DNA from: Lunularia cruciata
Lineage: Eukaryota; Streptophyta; Marchantiopsida; Lunulariales; Lunulariaceae
Length of the DNA: 64,000 nucleotides
Direction of reading: 5' to 3'
Assembly: GCA_948567375.1 (NCBI GenBank)
Contig: OX419758.1
Location: 4,221,001 to 4,285,000, forward strand
Of this stretch, positions 11,386 to 21,149 are shown piece after piece. The position numbers were made by a program, and so were the translations under genes. A model generated the notes under the pieces. That model was not told where the DNA came from and ran no database searches. It saw only the letters and a program-made list of their open reading frames with translations. The stretch's first letter is position 1; every line of letters starts with the position of its first letter.

Positions 11386-11826
11386 GTTGTATTACAACCT
11401 AGTGTTGATGTACTAATAGTTTGAATGGTAAGAATAGGTTTTTCCCCTGAGGATATGGATTGGTGACGATCAAAAATGAAAATAAAGTGTCACAATGACA
11501 CTAGCTATTTATTCTTGCATGTTTAACCTCTTGGGTAGAAACCACTCTAACAAGAGGGTAGGTGTAGTAGCCCACTTTGTGTCTCCTAATGGAAAATTTT
11601 TCTTTTATTTTTTGTGTTCTTTGGAACTATGTTACATGTTTCTAGATTAGAATGTTAATAATATATAGGATTTTTGGTTGGTACCTCATGTATCACCATC
11701 ATCTATCCACAAGACTACCAAATTGTGCATAAGAAATGGTCAAATCCATGGCAACCAAAGACCATCCCAAGATCACAATTAATATCATGGGTTGCCATGT
11801 CAGCATCAATCACTTGGTTGTCCATG
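11386..11826 (-). mobile_element. Probable 3' end of the A' 5' LTR
   Basis: Positions 11395-11560 resemble 3275-3420, which lie just inside the LTR terminus at 3267. The minus strand ends near 11386 in AGGTTGTAATACA, a variant of AGGTTGTCACA. If correct, this is the 5' LTR of A', whose interior runs left to 10055. The LTR is interrupted at 11827-11831 by the solo LTR described next. No clear PBS follows it. Confidence 0.35.
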
Positions 11827-12622
11827 TTGGTTGTGACAACCCTGCAAATATCACTTTTGCGGTAATCGGGTAAGTAAAGTTTGTTCCCGCAGAGATACGA
11901 GTCAGAATTGGTCAAATACGAAGTCAAACAATAACATGTAGTTTTTCTTGGTTGCATCTTTAATCTCTCAGGTAGAAACCACACCCAGAAGAGAGTAACA
12001 AGCACTGACTTGCAATCTTGTCACAAATTCACACTCCTTAATCACAACTCCATCAAATCTTTCCAAACAATCTTGATTATGATGATTCAGGCTCTCCCAA
12101 AAATGGCACTTCATTGCAAAACAACTTTGCCTCAGAATTGTGTTCCACCCCTCCACTGAAGGCACAACTTCCTCGATCTAAATTGCTTCACATCAACCTC
12201 GCACTGCACTCACAAATGCAGAATACTACCAACACTACAATTCCTCTCAAATCTGTCAAGGCATTGCTTCAATTGCACTTCACTCAGGATCAAACACACA
12301 GAATGAAGATCAAGGCTATGGAATCCAACATCCAACAAACACACTGACTTGCACTTTGAATTTCTCCACACACTCACAAACATAGACACAAAGTTAATAC
12401 TCGGAATCAAGCTCAAGCAACGAGCACTGCTTCACAACACTTCGCTTTATCTATTCTCAGAAATTATGAGCACTGAACAACATAAGACTGCAAAGGCCAC
12501 TCTTAAATAGTGAACAAATTGACAGTTCTAACAAGTATACCGTTTTACAACAACTTTTCTAACCTGTAGATCCAAAATGACAATGCACCTCTTCATATCT
12601 GCCTCTTCAAATCTCAAATCTG

Positions 12623-15196
12623 TTACAAATCCAATCCGATGTCTACTTCGTCATTGGCTTTCAATACCAAACCCGAAGTAACTTTACTTCCTACTACTCT
12701 ATCTTCGGGTTTTGTATTTTCTTCTTCTTCTACCAGATCCAACAATTCTCTTTCCTGATCTGAAATTCCACTAGTGGGTAATCTATCTAACTCCTTATCT
12801 CCCAACCCACTCTTCTCTAATGTCTCCAATGGTAACTCCGAAGACATTTGTACTCCTATGTTATCTACTTTGGGTTTTGCTCTAACATCCTTCCGAAGCT
12901 TTTCTATCTCTATTTTCACTAATTCTAATCTTATCGCAATATTGTCTTCTACTTCTAAGATCTTCCTGTCCACACGAGTCCAAAGACTTATCAACAACGT
13001 GTTCAAATCTGTATCTTTTGCCTGTCTTTGCCTCGTCTCCTGCACCAACAATTTCAACTCGTGCAACCTCGTTTCTTCAATCCGAACGCTAGCCTCTGTA
13101 CTCAACATTGCGTTCATCCTTAGGACAATCTCCTTCAATGGCTCCAATCTCATCTTCCTCTCTCGCTCTCGATCTGCAAGCCAATCCTCCCTGTACATCG
13201 CCAACTCCGCTTTGAACTCGGCTTTCACCGTCTCCTTCTCCTTCTCCTTCTGTACAACCTTCTCCTCCTGATTACAAAGTAATTCTCGTAATCGGTCTTC
13301 TTCTTGGTATCGTGCCGCCAACTCTCGTTGCCAGAGTTGCTTCTTCTCCTCAACACTCTCCATCACCCTATGGAGCTCTTGATCCTTTGCTGCTACTCTT
13401 GCCATAGCATGAATTACTTCTACTCTTGAATCAACAAATTGATGCTTCAAGATTTCATACTCCGCTACTTGTCTCTCCCTTGCTGTGTCACTCTTCTTCA
13501 CAAGATCCTCTTGATAACTTACTTCCCTCTTCAAGTCTTCAATTACCTGACCTCTCACCATTGCCTCCACTCATAGCACTTCCCTTTCCTCCTCACCTCG
13601 AGTTATACTCTTCTTCAACTCCGAGTTTTCTTCTTCTAATCTCGCCAACACCTGCAATACAGTCTTTACCTCCGGACATGTTGACTGCATTTCCTTCTTC
13701 TTGTACTCCATCTTTATCAGTAGAGGACATACCACATCCCACAAGTACTCCACTCCATCGCTCGGGGTTACCTCTTCTTGTGTGGCTACTTCTCTTCGTA
13801 CTTCCTGTTCATCCGATACTCGCCTTCTTCTCTGCAGTCTTCGTATTGGAATCGACGCCTGACTTCCCGAGCTTTCACTTACCTCTTCCTTTGCCTTACT
13901 CAGCCCTGCTTTGCACTTTGCTTTACATCTTGAGCAAACTCCTTGCTGTACAGCGATCTTCTTCTCTTTGGGCACAGTTACTTTGTCTTCCAATTGTGTG
14001 TTGTCTTTGTCATCCATCTCGGCTTGCACTTCTTCTTTGTATTCTTCAGCCACTGGCGCCGATGTCATTTCTCCACCTTCATCACTATCGCTACTTGTAT
14101 CTCCACTCTGCAGCATTAGCTTAGGCTCCTCCTAGTGTTCCGAGTCTTCAGTTTTGAGCTTGGCATCTCCTTCTGAGTCTTTGTCCTCCGAGTCAATTAC
14201 CACCATACCTCGCCTCGGGTTGCCTCTTTGCGTCTTCCAAGGTTTCTTTATGTCCTCGGCGTCACCTTGCCGACCCCTCTTCTTTGTGGTTGGGGTACTC
14301 ACTGCGACCTCCACATTCTTCCCCATCTTCGCATAGTAGTCGTCAGTGCTCCTGATCTGCAGGATGTATTGCTACTCCTCAACGTCGACCTCCTTTCGCA
14401 CATCAGGATGGAAGTGCAACACAATCCGAGTCCGCTCTGCCAAGTTCAGCAAGTTGAGCCCAAGATAGAAGTGTGCTGCAAATGGCACAATGTAGTGTGG
14501 AGGCGACTTATCCCGCAAATTCCACACCATCTGCCTCGTTCTCCTGTGAAAACACCGCGCCCAATTGATTGGTTCTCCTGCGAAAAGCTTGTGAAAGAAC
14601 ACCGCTTGGTGTTTCATCACATAAGTGGTTTGCTTCGGATTTAGGATAGCCATTAGTGCACTCATGATCCCTCTCTTCACAGGGTCTTTGTAGCTCTCAA
14701 CCTTATACCCGTTCTTTGTCCTCTTTGACGAGAAGGCATCTCTCACCTCTTGGGTCTCTTGAGCTATCTCTCCCTTCCCCAAGAACGTGGCTCCCTGCTC
14801 CAAGCCTGCTTCCTTCCCGAGTACAAGTCTCCAATATGACTCTGTCCAGCGAGCCAGATTTCCTCTCTTCCCTTCTTCCTTGGGTCCATCGATACACTTG
14901 CTCTCGATGATTTCTATCATGAATCCTGGAAAGCTTACATTCCATGCCAGAAATGTGATCCAAAGTCGGCTCAAGACTTTGATCCTTGCTATTACATCTA
15001 GCCTCCAAATCGCATGATTTCTCACTGTGAATTCAGAGTTCTTCTTTCCTCCTCCCATCTCTCTTGCCTTCTTACTCTCTCTCGATTTCACTCTTGCGAC
15101 TTCTCCCTTGCGCACTAACACGATTCCAACTCTATTTCCCTTCCCACAATCACCTGCAAGATGACTTCTCAACGGCGAAGGAAAATTACTTGACAT
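12623..15196 (-). pseudogene. LTR-encoded coiled-coil protein, near-intact copy
   Basis: One minus-strand frame of about 858 codons from ATG 15196 to a stop at 12623, broken only by three in-frame stops (14374-14372, 14134-14132, 13573-13571) with no frameshift. Residues about 1-290 form a conserved block (LARWTES.WRLVLG, TTYVMKHQAVFFHK, EPINWARCFH, PFAAHFYLGLNL) shared by all family-A LTR copies. A basic then strongly acidic middle follows (Ser/Asp/Glu runs), with a CSRCKAKCKAG segment. From about residue 520 on, a long Glu/Lys/Arg-rich coiled coil is expected. There is no signal peptide, membrane segment, protease, RT or nuclease motif. Function is unknown; a structural or nucleic-acid-binding role would be speculation. 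The start is chosen because copy 3 opens with the same MSSNFPSPLRS and a TATA-like box lies 21-27 bases upstream. Confidence 0.75.
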
Positions 15197-15216
15197 TTTG
15201 TCGTTGCAAGTTTGAT

Positions 15217-15223
15217 CTTTATA
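15217..15223 (-). promoter_or_regulatory. TATA-like box just upstream of the LTR ORF
   Basis: The minus strand reads TATAAAG about 27 bases before the ATG at 15196. Equivalent boxes precede the ORF at 16238-16245, 28730-28737 and 61936-61943, so placement is conserved across the family. If this is the LTR promoter, the genomic RNA would start at or very near the ORF. Confidence 0.55.
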
Positions 15224-15609
15224 GAGTTGTGCTTCTTTGTCTTTCGTCACTTCAAGTTTCTACCGAGAAATCACACCTCCGGCATGCACCTGTCACTATC
15301 AATCAACCTTCACGTGTATGGGCCGCCGGTTTTTGAACGGTCCCTTCTTGAATTTCTCGCCCCGACAAAAGGTTGTTAGACTGTCTTCGCCTTGGGTTGA
15401 GCTCCCCTTGATACAAAGACAATTTACTTCGGGTTGTATGTTGACAGGGCATTTCCGAGTACTTCACTTTATGACCCAAAGTCACTTTACTTTAGGTCCA
15501 TCCCGAAGACTCTTTTCTTTGCCTTCTTTGGCCATACAGGCACAATGCGACTTCTCTATACACTTCTTCTCCTTTATTTTGGAAAAAAACAAAAAATGTA
15601 GGCACCACA

Positions 15610-15843
15610 TTGGCACTCACACAAACAAGAAATTGCCATGTGGGACAAAGAGTTGATAACCATAACTTTTAGTCCTTGTGATGCTTCACACATATTAGAA
15701 CAATCACATTTTCCCACTAATGCCGCTAAAATTTGGAACCAAGTCATTGATATGTATAGATACTCCACCTCAAGATGGAGTAAGATATAATTAAAATGAG
15801 GTCATGTTGCCTCCAAGAATTCATTGTTGTAGGAATTGCAAAA
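15610..15843. other. Host sequence between copy 1 and element A
   Basis: A 234-base spacer with no recognised gene. It begins with the copy-1 target-site duplicate and ends CAAAA, the presumed left target-site duplicate of element A. It may belong to the LTR interrupted at 11831. Confidence 0.5.
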
Positions 15844-16237
15844 TGTGGTACCCAAATTTTTTTATTTTTTTTTATAGTTTCTATGCAATTTTGAAAAAGA
15901 AGTGTACAAACAAAGTCAAATTGAACTCAAATGGCATTGGAAGGAGAAGAATTGTGTCTTCGGGTTGAAACCTAAAGTGACATGACCAAGTTAGAAGCAA
16001 AGTACTTGGATTAGAACCGGCCAAGAGAATTGAAGTAAGGGAACTTTGTCTTGGGGTGATCAACCCGATGCAAAGATGGCGTAACAACTTCCCTTTGGAG
16101 GGGCAAATCAAGAAAGTACACGCAAAGAAATGGCAAAGAAGGCACAAACCACTTACCTGGATAGGCCAAGAGGAAGTCATGCAGAAAGGGTGTGTTTCAC
16201 TGACAAGCAATGGAGGAATGGCTGATGAATGAGGAAC

Positions 16238-16245
16238 TATAAAAT
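16238..16245 (+). promoter_or_regulatory. TATA box of the element A 5' LTR
   Basis: TATAAAAT, 33 bases before the ATG of the LTR ORF at 16271. The same box occurs in the 3' LTR at 28730-28737, also 33 bases before its ATG at 28763. Confidence 0.6.
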
Positions 16246-16270
16246 CAAGACTTTGTTGAGGGATTTTGAA

Positions 16271-17037
16271 ATGTCTTGCAAGTATCCTAAGCCACTCAGT
16301 AGTCAACCTAAAGGACTGTCTGTAGAAAAGCTGGTCGAGTGTTTGATGTTTAACAAGTCTGAAGAAGTTAGGATATCGAGACCAAGAGCCGGTAGTCACA
16401 CAATGCCAAAGAAGGGTGAGAAGAAGAGTCCGTTGCTTGCAATGCAAAATCCAGTGATTCAAAGATTAAATATGATAGCTCAAATTGAAGTCCTAAATAG
16501 ATTTTGGATCACTTTTGTAGCATGGAACTGGAATTTGAGTTTTCCAAGGTTCATGGCAGAAGTAGCATCAAGTGATTGTGAGGAGGTACCTGAGAATGAA
16601 GGGAAGAGAGGCAATCTGGCTTGATGGACAAAGTCAAATTAGAGGTTGGTGCTGGGTAGAGAAGCCGGTGAAAAAACTAGGGCAACATTTCTTGGGAAAG
16701 GAGAGTCTATGGAGGAGATAGATAAGATTCAAAAAAATTTTATGGCGCCACACACAAAGAACAAATACAAGGTGGATACCTATCGAGACCCAGTCAAGCA
16801 AAGCATCATTGGGGCAATGATGGCTTTCTTCAAGCCCAATCGCATGACTTATGTAATGAAGCATCAAGTGGTCTTCTTCCACTAGATGTTTGTAGGCATG
16901 CCAATTAATCGGGCAAAGTGCTTCCATCAAAGAATGCGGTAGATGGTGTGGTGGAGAAAGCGAGATACGCCTCACTATTTGGTGCCATTTGCTGCCCATT
17001 TTTACTTTGGATTGAATTTGATGAAGGAGTCTGAGCT
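16271..17037 (+). pseudogene. LTR-encoded protein, truncated copy in the A 5' LTR
   Basis: N-terminal third of the LTR protein, with in-frame stops (for example TGA at 16622-16624). Readable blocks are FVAWNWNLSFPRFMAEV, EGKRGNLA, LVLGREAG, NKYKVDTYRDPVKQS, MTYVMKHQVVFFH and PFAAHFYFGLNL. The frame ends where a reversed B-family LTR fragment begins, so the acidic middle and coiled coil are absent. Sequence resembles the 28763-30505 copy more than copies 1 or 2, as expected for two LTRs of one element. Confidence 0.8.
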
Positions 17038-17294
17038 ATGAGCCTGCCCGTCTCTCACTCAAGATGAACTTGTGATGGCTATTATGGTAGCACATCATCA
17101 TCCCTTGTTTATAAACTTGTGAAATAATTATGCATTAAAGTTACTAATTACCATAGTAACTCAAGTTACTAGACTAAAAGTCAAAAAGTAAAAAGGAATA
17201 TCCATTCACATGGGCATATTCCCCTAAGCATGTGGTTTTATCTTGACCCAACCACTAAGTCAAGGATTCCTTCACATGGGCTATCCTTGGACTA
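17038..17294 (-). mobile_element. B-family LTR fragment, reversed
   Basis: The minus strand matches the 3' part of the element-B LTR, from the region after the TTTAGTCCAAGGATAGCCCA motif to the LTR end, with an internal gap where about 120 bases are missing. Its left end corresponds to the LTR 3' terminus. No target-site duplication can be seen, because the other end is lost in the deletion that also removed the middle of the host LTR. Confidence 0.75.
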
Positions 17295-17779
17295 TCATTT
17301 TGTGTGTTTGATCTTGAGTGAAGTGCAATTGGAGCAATGCCTTGACAGATTTGAGATGAATTGTAGTGTTGGTAGTATTTTGCATTTATGAGTTCAGTGT
17401 TGAGTTGATGTGAAGCAATTTCAATCAAGGAAGTTGTGCCTTTAGTGGAGGGGTGGAACACAATTCTAAGCCAAAGTGGTCATATAGCAAAGTAGCCATT
17501 TTTGGGATGGACTGAATCATCACAATTAAGATCATTTTGGACATATTGAAGTATTGTGATTAATGAGTGACAAGTTGTGGTGATGAGATTGTGATCAGTG
17601 CTTATTACTCTCTTCTGGGTGTGGTTTCTACCCAAGAGGTGAAAGAAGAATTCAAGACAAACTATGCTTGTTACTGTTTGACTTTGTGTTTGACCAATTC
17701 TAACTTGTATCTCTGTGGGAACAAACTTTACTTATCTGATTACCACAAAAATGATATTTGCCAGGTTGTCACATGATTT

Positions 17780-17798
17780 TCGGCACTACTGTCGGGGA
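17780..17798 (+). other. Putative primer-binding site of element A
   Basis: TCGGCACTACTGTCGGGGA lies six bases after the LTR end at 17773. It partly matches the PBS class ending in TGCCGGGGA used by many plant gypsy elements (tRNA-Asp-like), with several mismatches as expected for an old copy. The match is tentative; the position is what makes it convincing. Confidence 0.5.
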
Positions 17799-17861
17799 TA
17801 CAAATCTCAGAAGTGGAAGAATACAAAGCAAAATTTCACACTAGGTTTTGAACCAATATGA

Positions 17862-19710
17862 ATGTCTGCATTAAGAGAACAATGGGAAGAGAGAGTTCAA
17901 AGATCAACTTTGCGCCATGAAGAAGAAGAACACTTGAAGATCCAATCTACTTTTGACAAAACCAAATAGGAGGCATTGGACTTTCAACTTCTTCATGAAG
18001 TTCAAGAAGCCTTGCAAGAACTTGAACAAAAGAAACATGAAGGCGGGTGGCAAAGATACTTCTCATCTATAGCTTCCAAGAAGAAGAAACACTCCGGCGG
18101 GCAAACATACTCATTGTAACCAAGTACACTGACTTCCCCTAAAGTTGTAAAGGAGGTCAAGTTATAAAGAAATTCATTCATGAAAAGACATCATGAATTT
18201 TAAGAGAAGAAGAGTGCCAACATCTTCTACAAACAATCCCTCCATTGGCTCAAGGGAATTTTTGAGACCACTCTGAAAGTGTTGAACCTCTTACTTTGTT
18301 TCCAATCAAAATTGACACCATCAGAGAAGAAGAATCTATTGATGAAGACTCCACTTTGAACTTGACTAATTGGAACCCTGGGCTGTCAATACAGTGTCAA
18401 TACGAGCTAGTGCCTTGGGTCCATCAAGTTCAACCTTACCACAGCCAATTCCTTAGAGCCCAAGAATGACTTTGTTACTTGTTACCCAACACGCTACCAA
18501 AAGTACAAGGAGACAGAATAGGACAAAGACCCTGATGAATTCATCAAAGAATTCAAAGTCATTTCCTTTGCCAACAAGGAACATGACTCTATGGATTGCT
18601 TGCAGATTTTCTTGAGTCTACTTTGAAAGAAAGCTTGGAGTTGGTATACTCATGTAACCCAAAAGGGGTTCATGCCAACAGACTAGGCAGACTTGAGAAA
18701 CAATTTCATGGAATGATTTTGGGAAGTTGATTACGACACAAGTGTCTTCACAACACTCAATGATTTGGACAAAGGAAAGAAGGAGAAGTTGAGAGACTAC
18801 TCTGAGTGGTTCATGGCCCCTTTGAACCGTGTCTTGAAGCAATCTGGTGTGGTGGGTTACTCCGATGCCCAAGCCATTACTTGGTTCATCTGAGGATTGT
18901 CACCAAAGATTTGCATCTTTGCCAGGGAGACGAATGTAACTTCCCTAGACAAAGTCCTCAAACATGTTGCCCGATACGAGGTGACTCACTCTCATTCTTC
19001 CAATAACCAATGGAATCAAGAGAAGAAAGGCAAGAAGCCTAGATGAAGAGCTTCTTGCAATACATCCCCTTCTTTGGAGGAATCCTCCACATCTTCAAGT
19101 TCTTCTTTGGAATCCAAAGAAGAGTCAAAGCCAAGAAGAATATGAAGACACAAAGGAAACAAACCATTGACACCGCTAGCAAAGAGTGTACATAAGGTAG
19201 ACAATAAGCTGGATATTCTTATAAAAGAGTTTGCGGATTTTAAGATCCAGATGATTGGGCCAAGGACCAAAGAAAGCCTCCTTCATTTGGCAGATCAAAC
19301 ATATGGTGCATTGCATTTGGCAAGTGAGGCCATGCAAATATAGAATGCAATACTTGTAATGCATTTTTGGTGCAGTAGATTGATTGGGTTCCAAGATGGA
19401 ACAAGAAGAGGAAGAAGAGGCAGTGTACCAAACTCAAGAAGTACAACCTCAGGTGAGCACATTGTTCCAAGGTCTGAGGTATGGCCCAAGGGAGTATAAA
19501 CCCAATGCTCCTCCACAAAGACCATTGATGGGCAACCAAAATTGACCCTAAAATGTTGCACCAAGGGCATGTTACAATTGTGGCTTGATGGGATATTGGT
19601 CTCCAAATTGTCTGTTGCCAAGATAGCAAATTGGGTATGTCCTCTTATGTAGGATCAGGTCATATGGGCAACCAGTGCCCTCATCCACCCAACCCAAAGT
19701 CGCTTATAAA
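17862..19710 (+). pseudogene. Element A gag, decayed
   Basis: ATG at 17862 opens a charged N-terminus (MSALREQWEERVQR) that soon hits a stop. A recognisable Gag core lies at about 18530-19010: DEFIKEFK, WSWYTHV, LRNNFME, KLRDYSEWF and VTSLDKVLKHVARYE, the usual retrotransposon gag helices. A zinc knuckle follows at about 19567-19612, CYNCGLMGYWSPNC, where the expected His is Tyr, probably from one base change. At least six stops break the frame. Gag would form the virus-like particle; this copy cannot. Confidence 0.8.
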
Positions 19711-19739
19711 ATATGTACAGACCCCAGCTGAACATGTTG

Positions 19740-20700
19740 TGCTTTAGGAAAAAGGGGATACTAATGTAAATTGCATAATCCTTGAGGAAGAGAGACCTCA
19801 AGAAGGAGTCCGGCTCTGGAAGGAGAGTGGCCGGACCTCAAAGTTTTGAAAGTTGAGACATGTGAGTGCAAGAAGAAGCGTGACCCCGATGAACTAAATA
19901 CTACTTCCTTGTCTTCACAAAAGGCAAAGAGGTTGCACCCAAAAGCAATTCCCTCTGCAAAGGAGGGGAAGATTCTTGTGAAAGCCAAAGCTAAAGCTTT
20001 GCAGAAAGATATCCAAGAAGCAATGCAATGGACTTGGGAGATGAATTTGGAGGAGGGGATGAAGACAAAGCCTCTAGTTTTTTTGGTGGACATTAGATAC
20101 CAAATTAAAGGACCTGATACAAGCAGAGGTGGGTTAGCCCAAAGAACCTTGGGTCAAGGCCACCAATACTCCGGTCATGATCTTGAAGCTACCTAAAGTC
20201 CAACTCAAACAAGGTGAATCTTCTAATACAAAGGTAAAAGTGAAGAAAGTAAAGTTAGGAGGAGTACCGCAATATGATATTGTAGCAAATTTGGCATCCA
20301 TGAGTCCAAATGTCACATTCAAGCAATTACGGAAGACAATAAGCTGTACAAGAAATAGCTACATTTGACCCTCAAGAAAGTAAGGGCGATGTCCAAAAAT
20401 GACCTGCTTGCCATTTATCATATTGAGCAGGAGGATCTAGGATCTCCCAAAGTTGATGCATAGATTGCAAGGTGCATGATAACATTGATACCCATTGATT
20501 TGGGTTTTGGTGTTAACATCATGACCAAAGACACTGCAAATCGGTTGGGGTACCATACATTCAAGCCAACACCTCAAATTTTGAAGTTTGTAGATCAAAC
20601 CAAGAGACGGCCTTTGGGCATGTTGCCAAATATAACAACAATCATTGGAGGGATGCACTTCAAATTAATTACATTGTGTTGAGGCCAGTGACCAAAAACA
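19740..20700 (+). pseudogene. Element A protease region and linker, decayed
   Basis: A Lys/Glu-rich linker (19846-20196) leads into an aspartic protease remnant at 20476-20682. The active-site segment reads IDLGFGVNIM, with Leu in the place of the Ser/Thr of the usual D(S/T)G; DLG variants are seen in plant gypsy elements. A later GMLPNITTIIGGM segment fits the flap/C-terminal half. Stops flank it. From 20700 to 21150 a strongly acidic connector continues toward RT. Confidence 0.6.
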
Positions 20701-21149
20701 AGCTACCATTGTTGATCAAAAGACCTTGGTTGTATAATGCCCAATTGTTGTGGATTGGGACTAGCAAAAGTTGTGGTTTAAGGACATCTCGTCATGTGAC
20801 CAGAAGCTGGTGATAGTGAGTTGGATGAAGGTTCTCCATCTCGGGGAGACAACTTTGTCAGAAGATGAAGAGGAACCCAAAGACTCATCATTCTTGTCTT
20901 TAGAGGATTTTGAAGATGAGGTCCAGGTCAATTACTTGGAATGCTACGAGGTGGATGTAGAAGACAAAGATCTATATGACAGTGCCTTGGGTGAAAACGA
21001 CTTGGAGGAAGGAGGTTTGACTGCAGTTCAACTCAGGTAAAGCTTAGTCAATCACGTTGAAGGAGTCATTAACCCTGATGATTGTCAAGATGTCATTTGA
21101 TTGAAGGCAAAAATTTACTGATTTCAAAGATAGTCACTTCGAAGGAGTT

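Larger units (their letters stand above)
11832..15609 (-). mobile_element. Family-A solo LTR carrying a long ORF (copy 1)
   Basis: A complete 3778-bp unit. On the minus strand it starts TGTGGTGCCTACATTTTTT (15609) and ends GGTTGTCACA (11832). It is flanked by TTGGT (11827-11831) and TTGGC (15610-15614), a five-base target-site duplication with one mismatch. TG...CA ends with a five-base duplication are the mark of retroviral-type integrase. The same unit forms the two LTRs of element A, each next to a PBS or polypurine tract, so this copy is a solo LTR and not a separate transposon. The region 11832-12622 after the ORF is non-coding LTR sequence. Confidence 0.85.
15844..17773 (+). mobile_element. 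Element A 5' LTR, internally deleted
   Basis: Starts TGTGGTACCCAAATTTT and ends GGTTGTCACA, directly followed by a PBS-like sequence. It keeps the first ~1.2 kb (U3-like part and N-terminal half of the LTR ORF) and the last ~480 bases. The middle is replaced by a fragment of a B-family LTR in reverse orientation (17038-17294), so about 1.9 kb of the original LTR is missing. The 3' portion (17295-17773) aligns with 39413-39709 plus 63890-64000, the corresponding part of the 3' LTR. Confidence 0.85.

Noticed and set aside
13426..14124. 232-residue plus-strand frame
   Set aside because: Antisense shadow of the acidic and coiled-coil part of the LTR-encoded protein; Leu/Ser/Pro-rich composition is what reversed Glu/Lys codons give.
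11832..15609. Non-autonomous DNA transposon with short TGTG/CACA inverted ends
   Set aside because: The same unit occurs as direct LTRs around element A with PBS and polypurine tract, and 5-bp duplications fit retroviral-type integrase.
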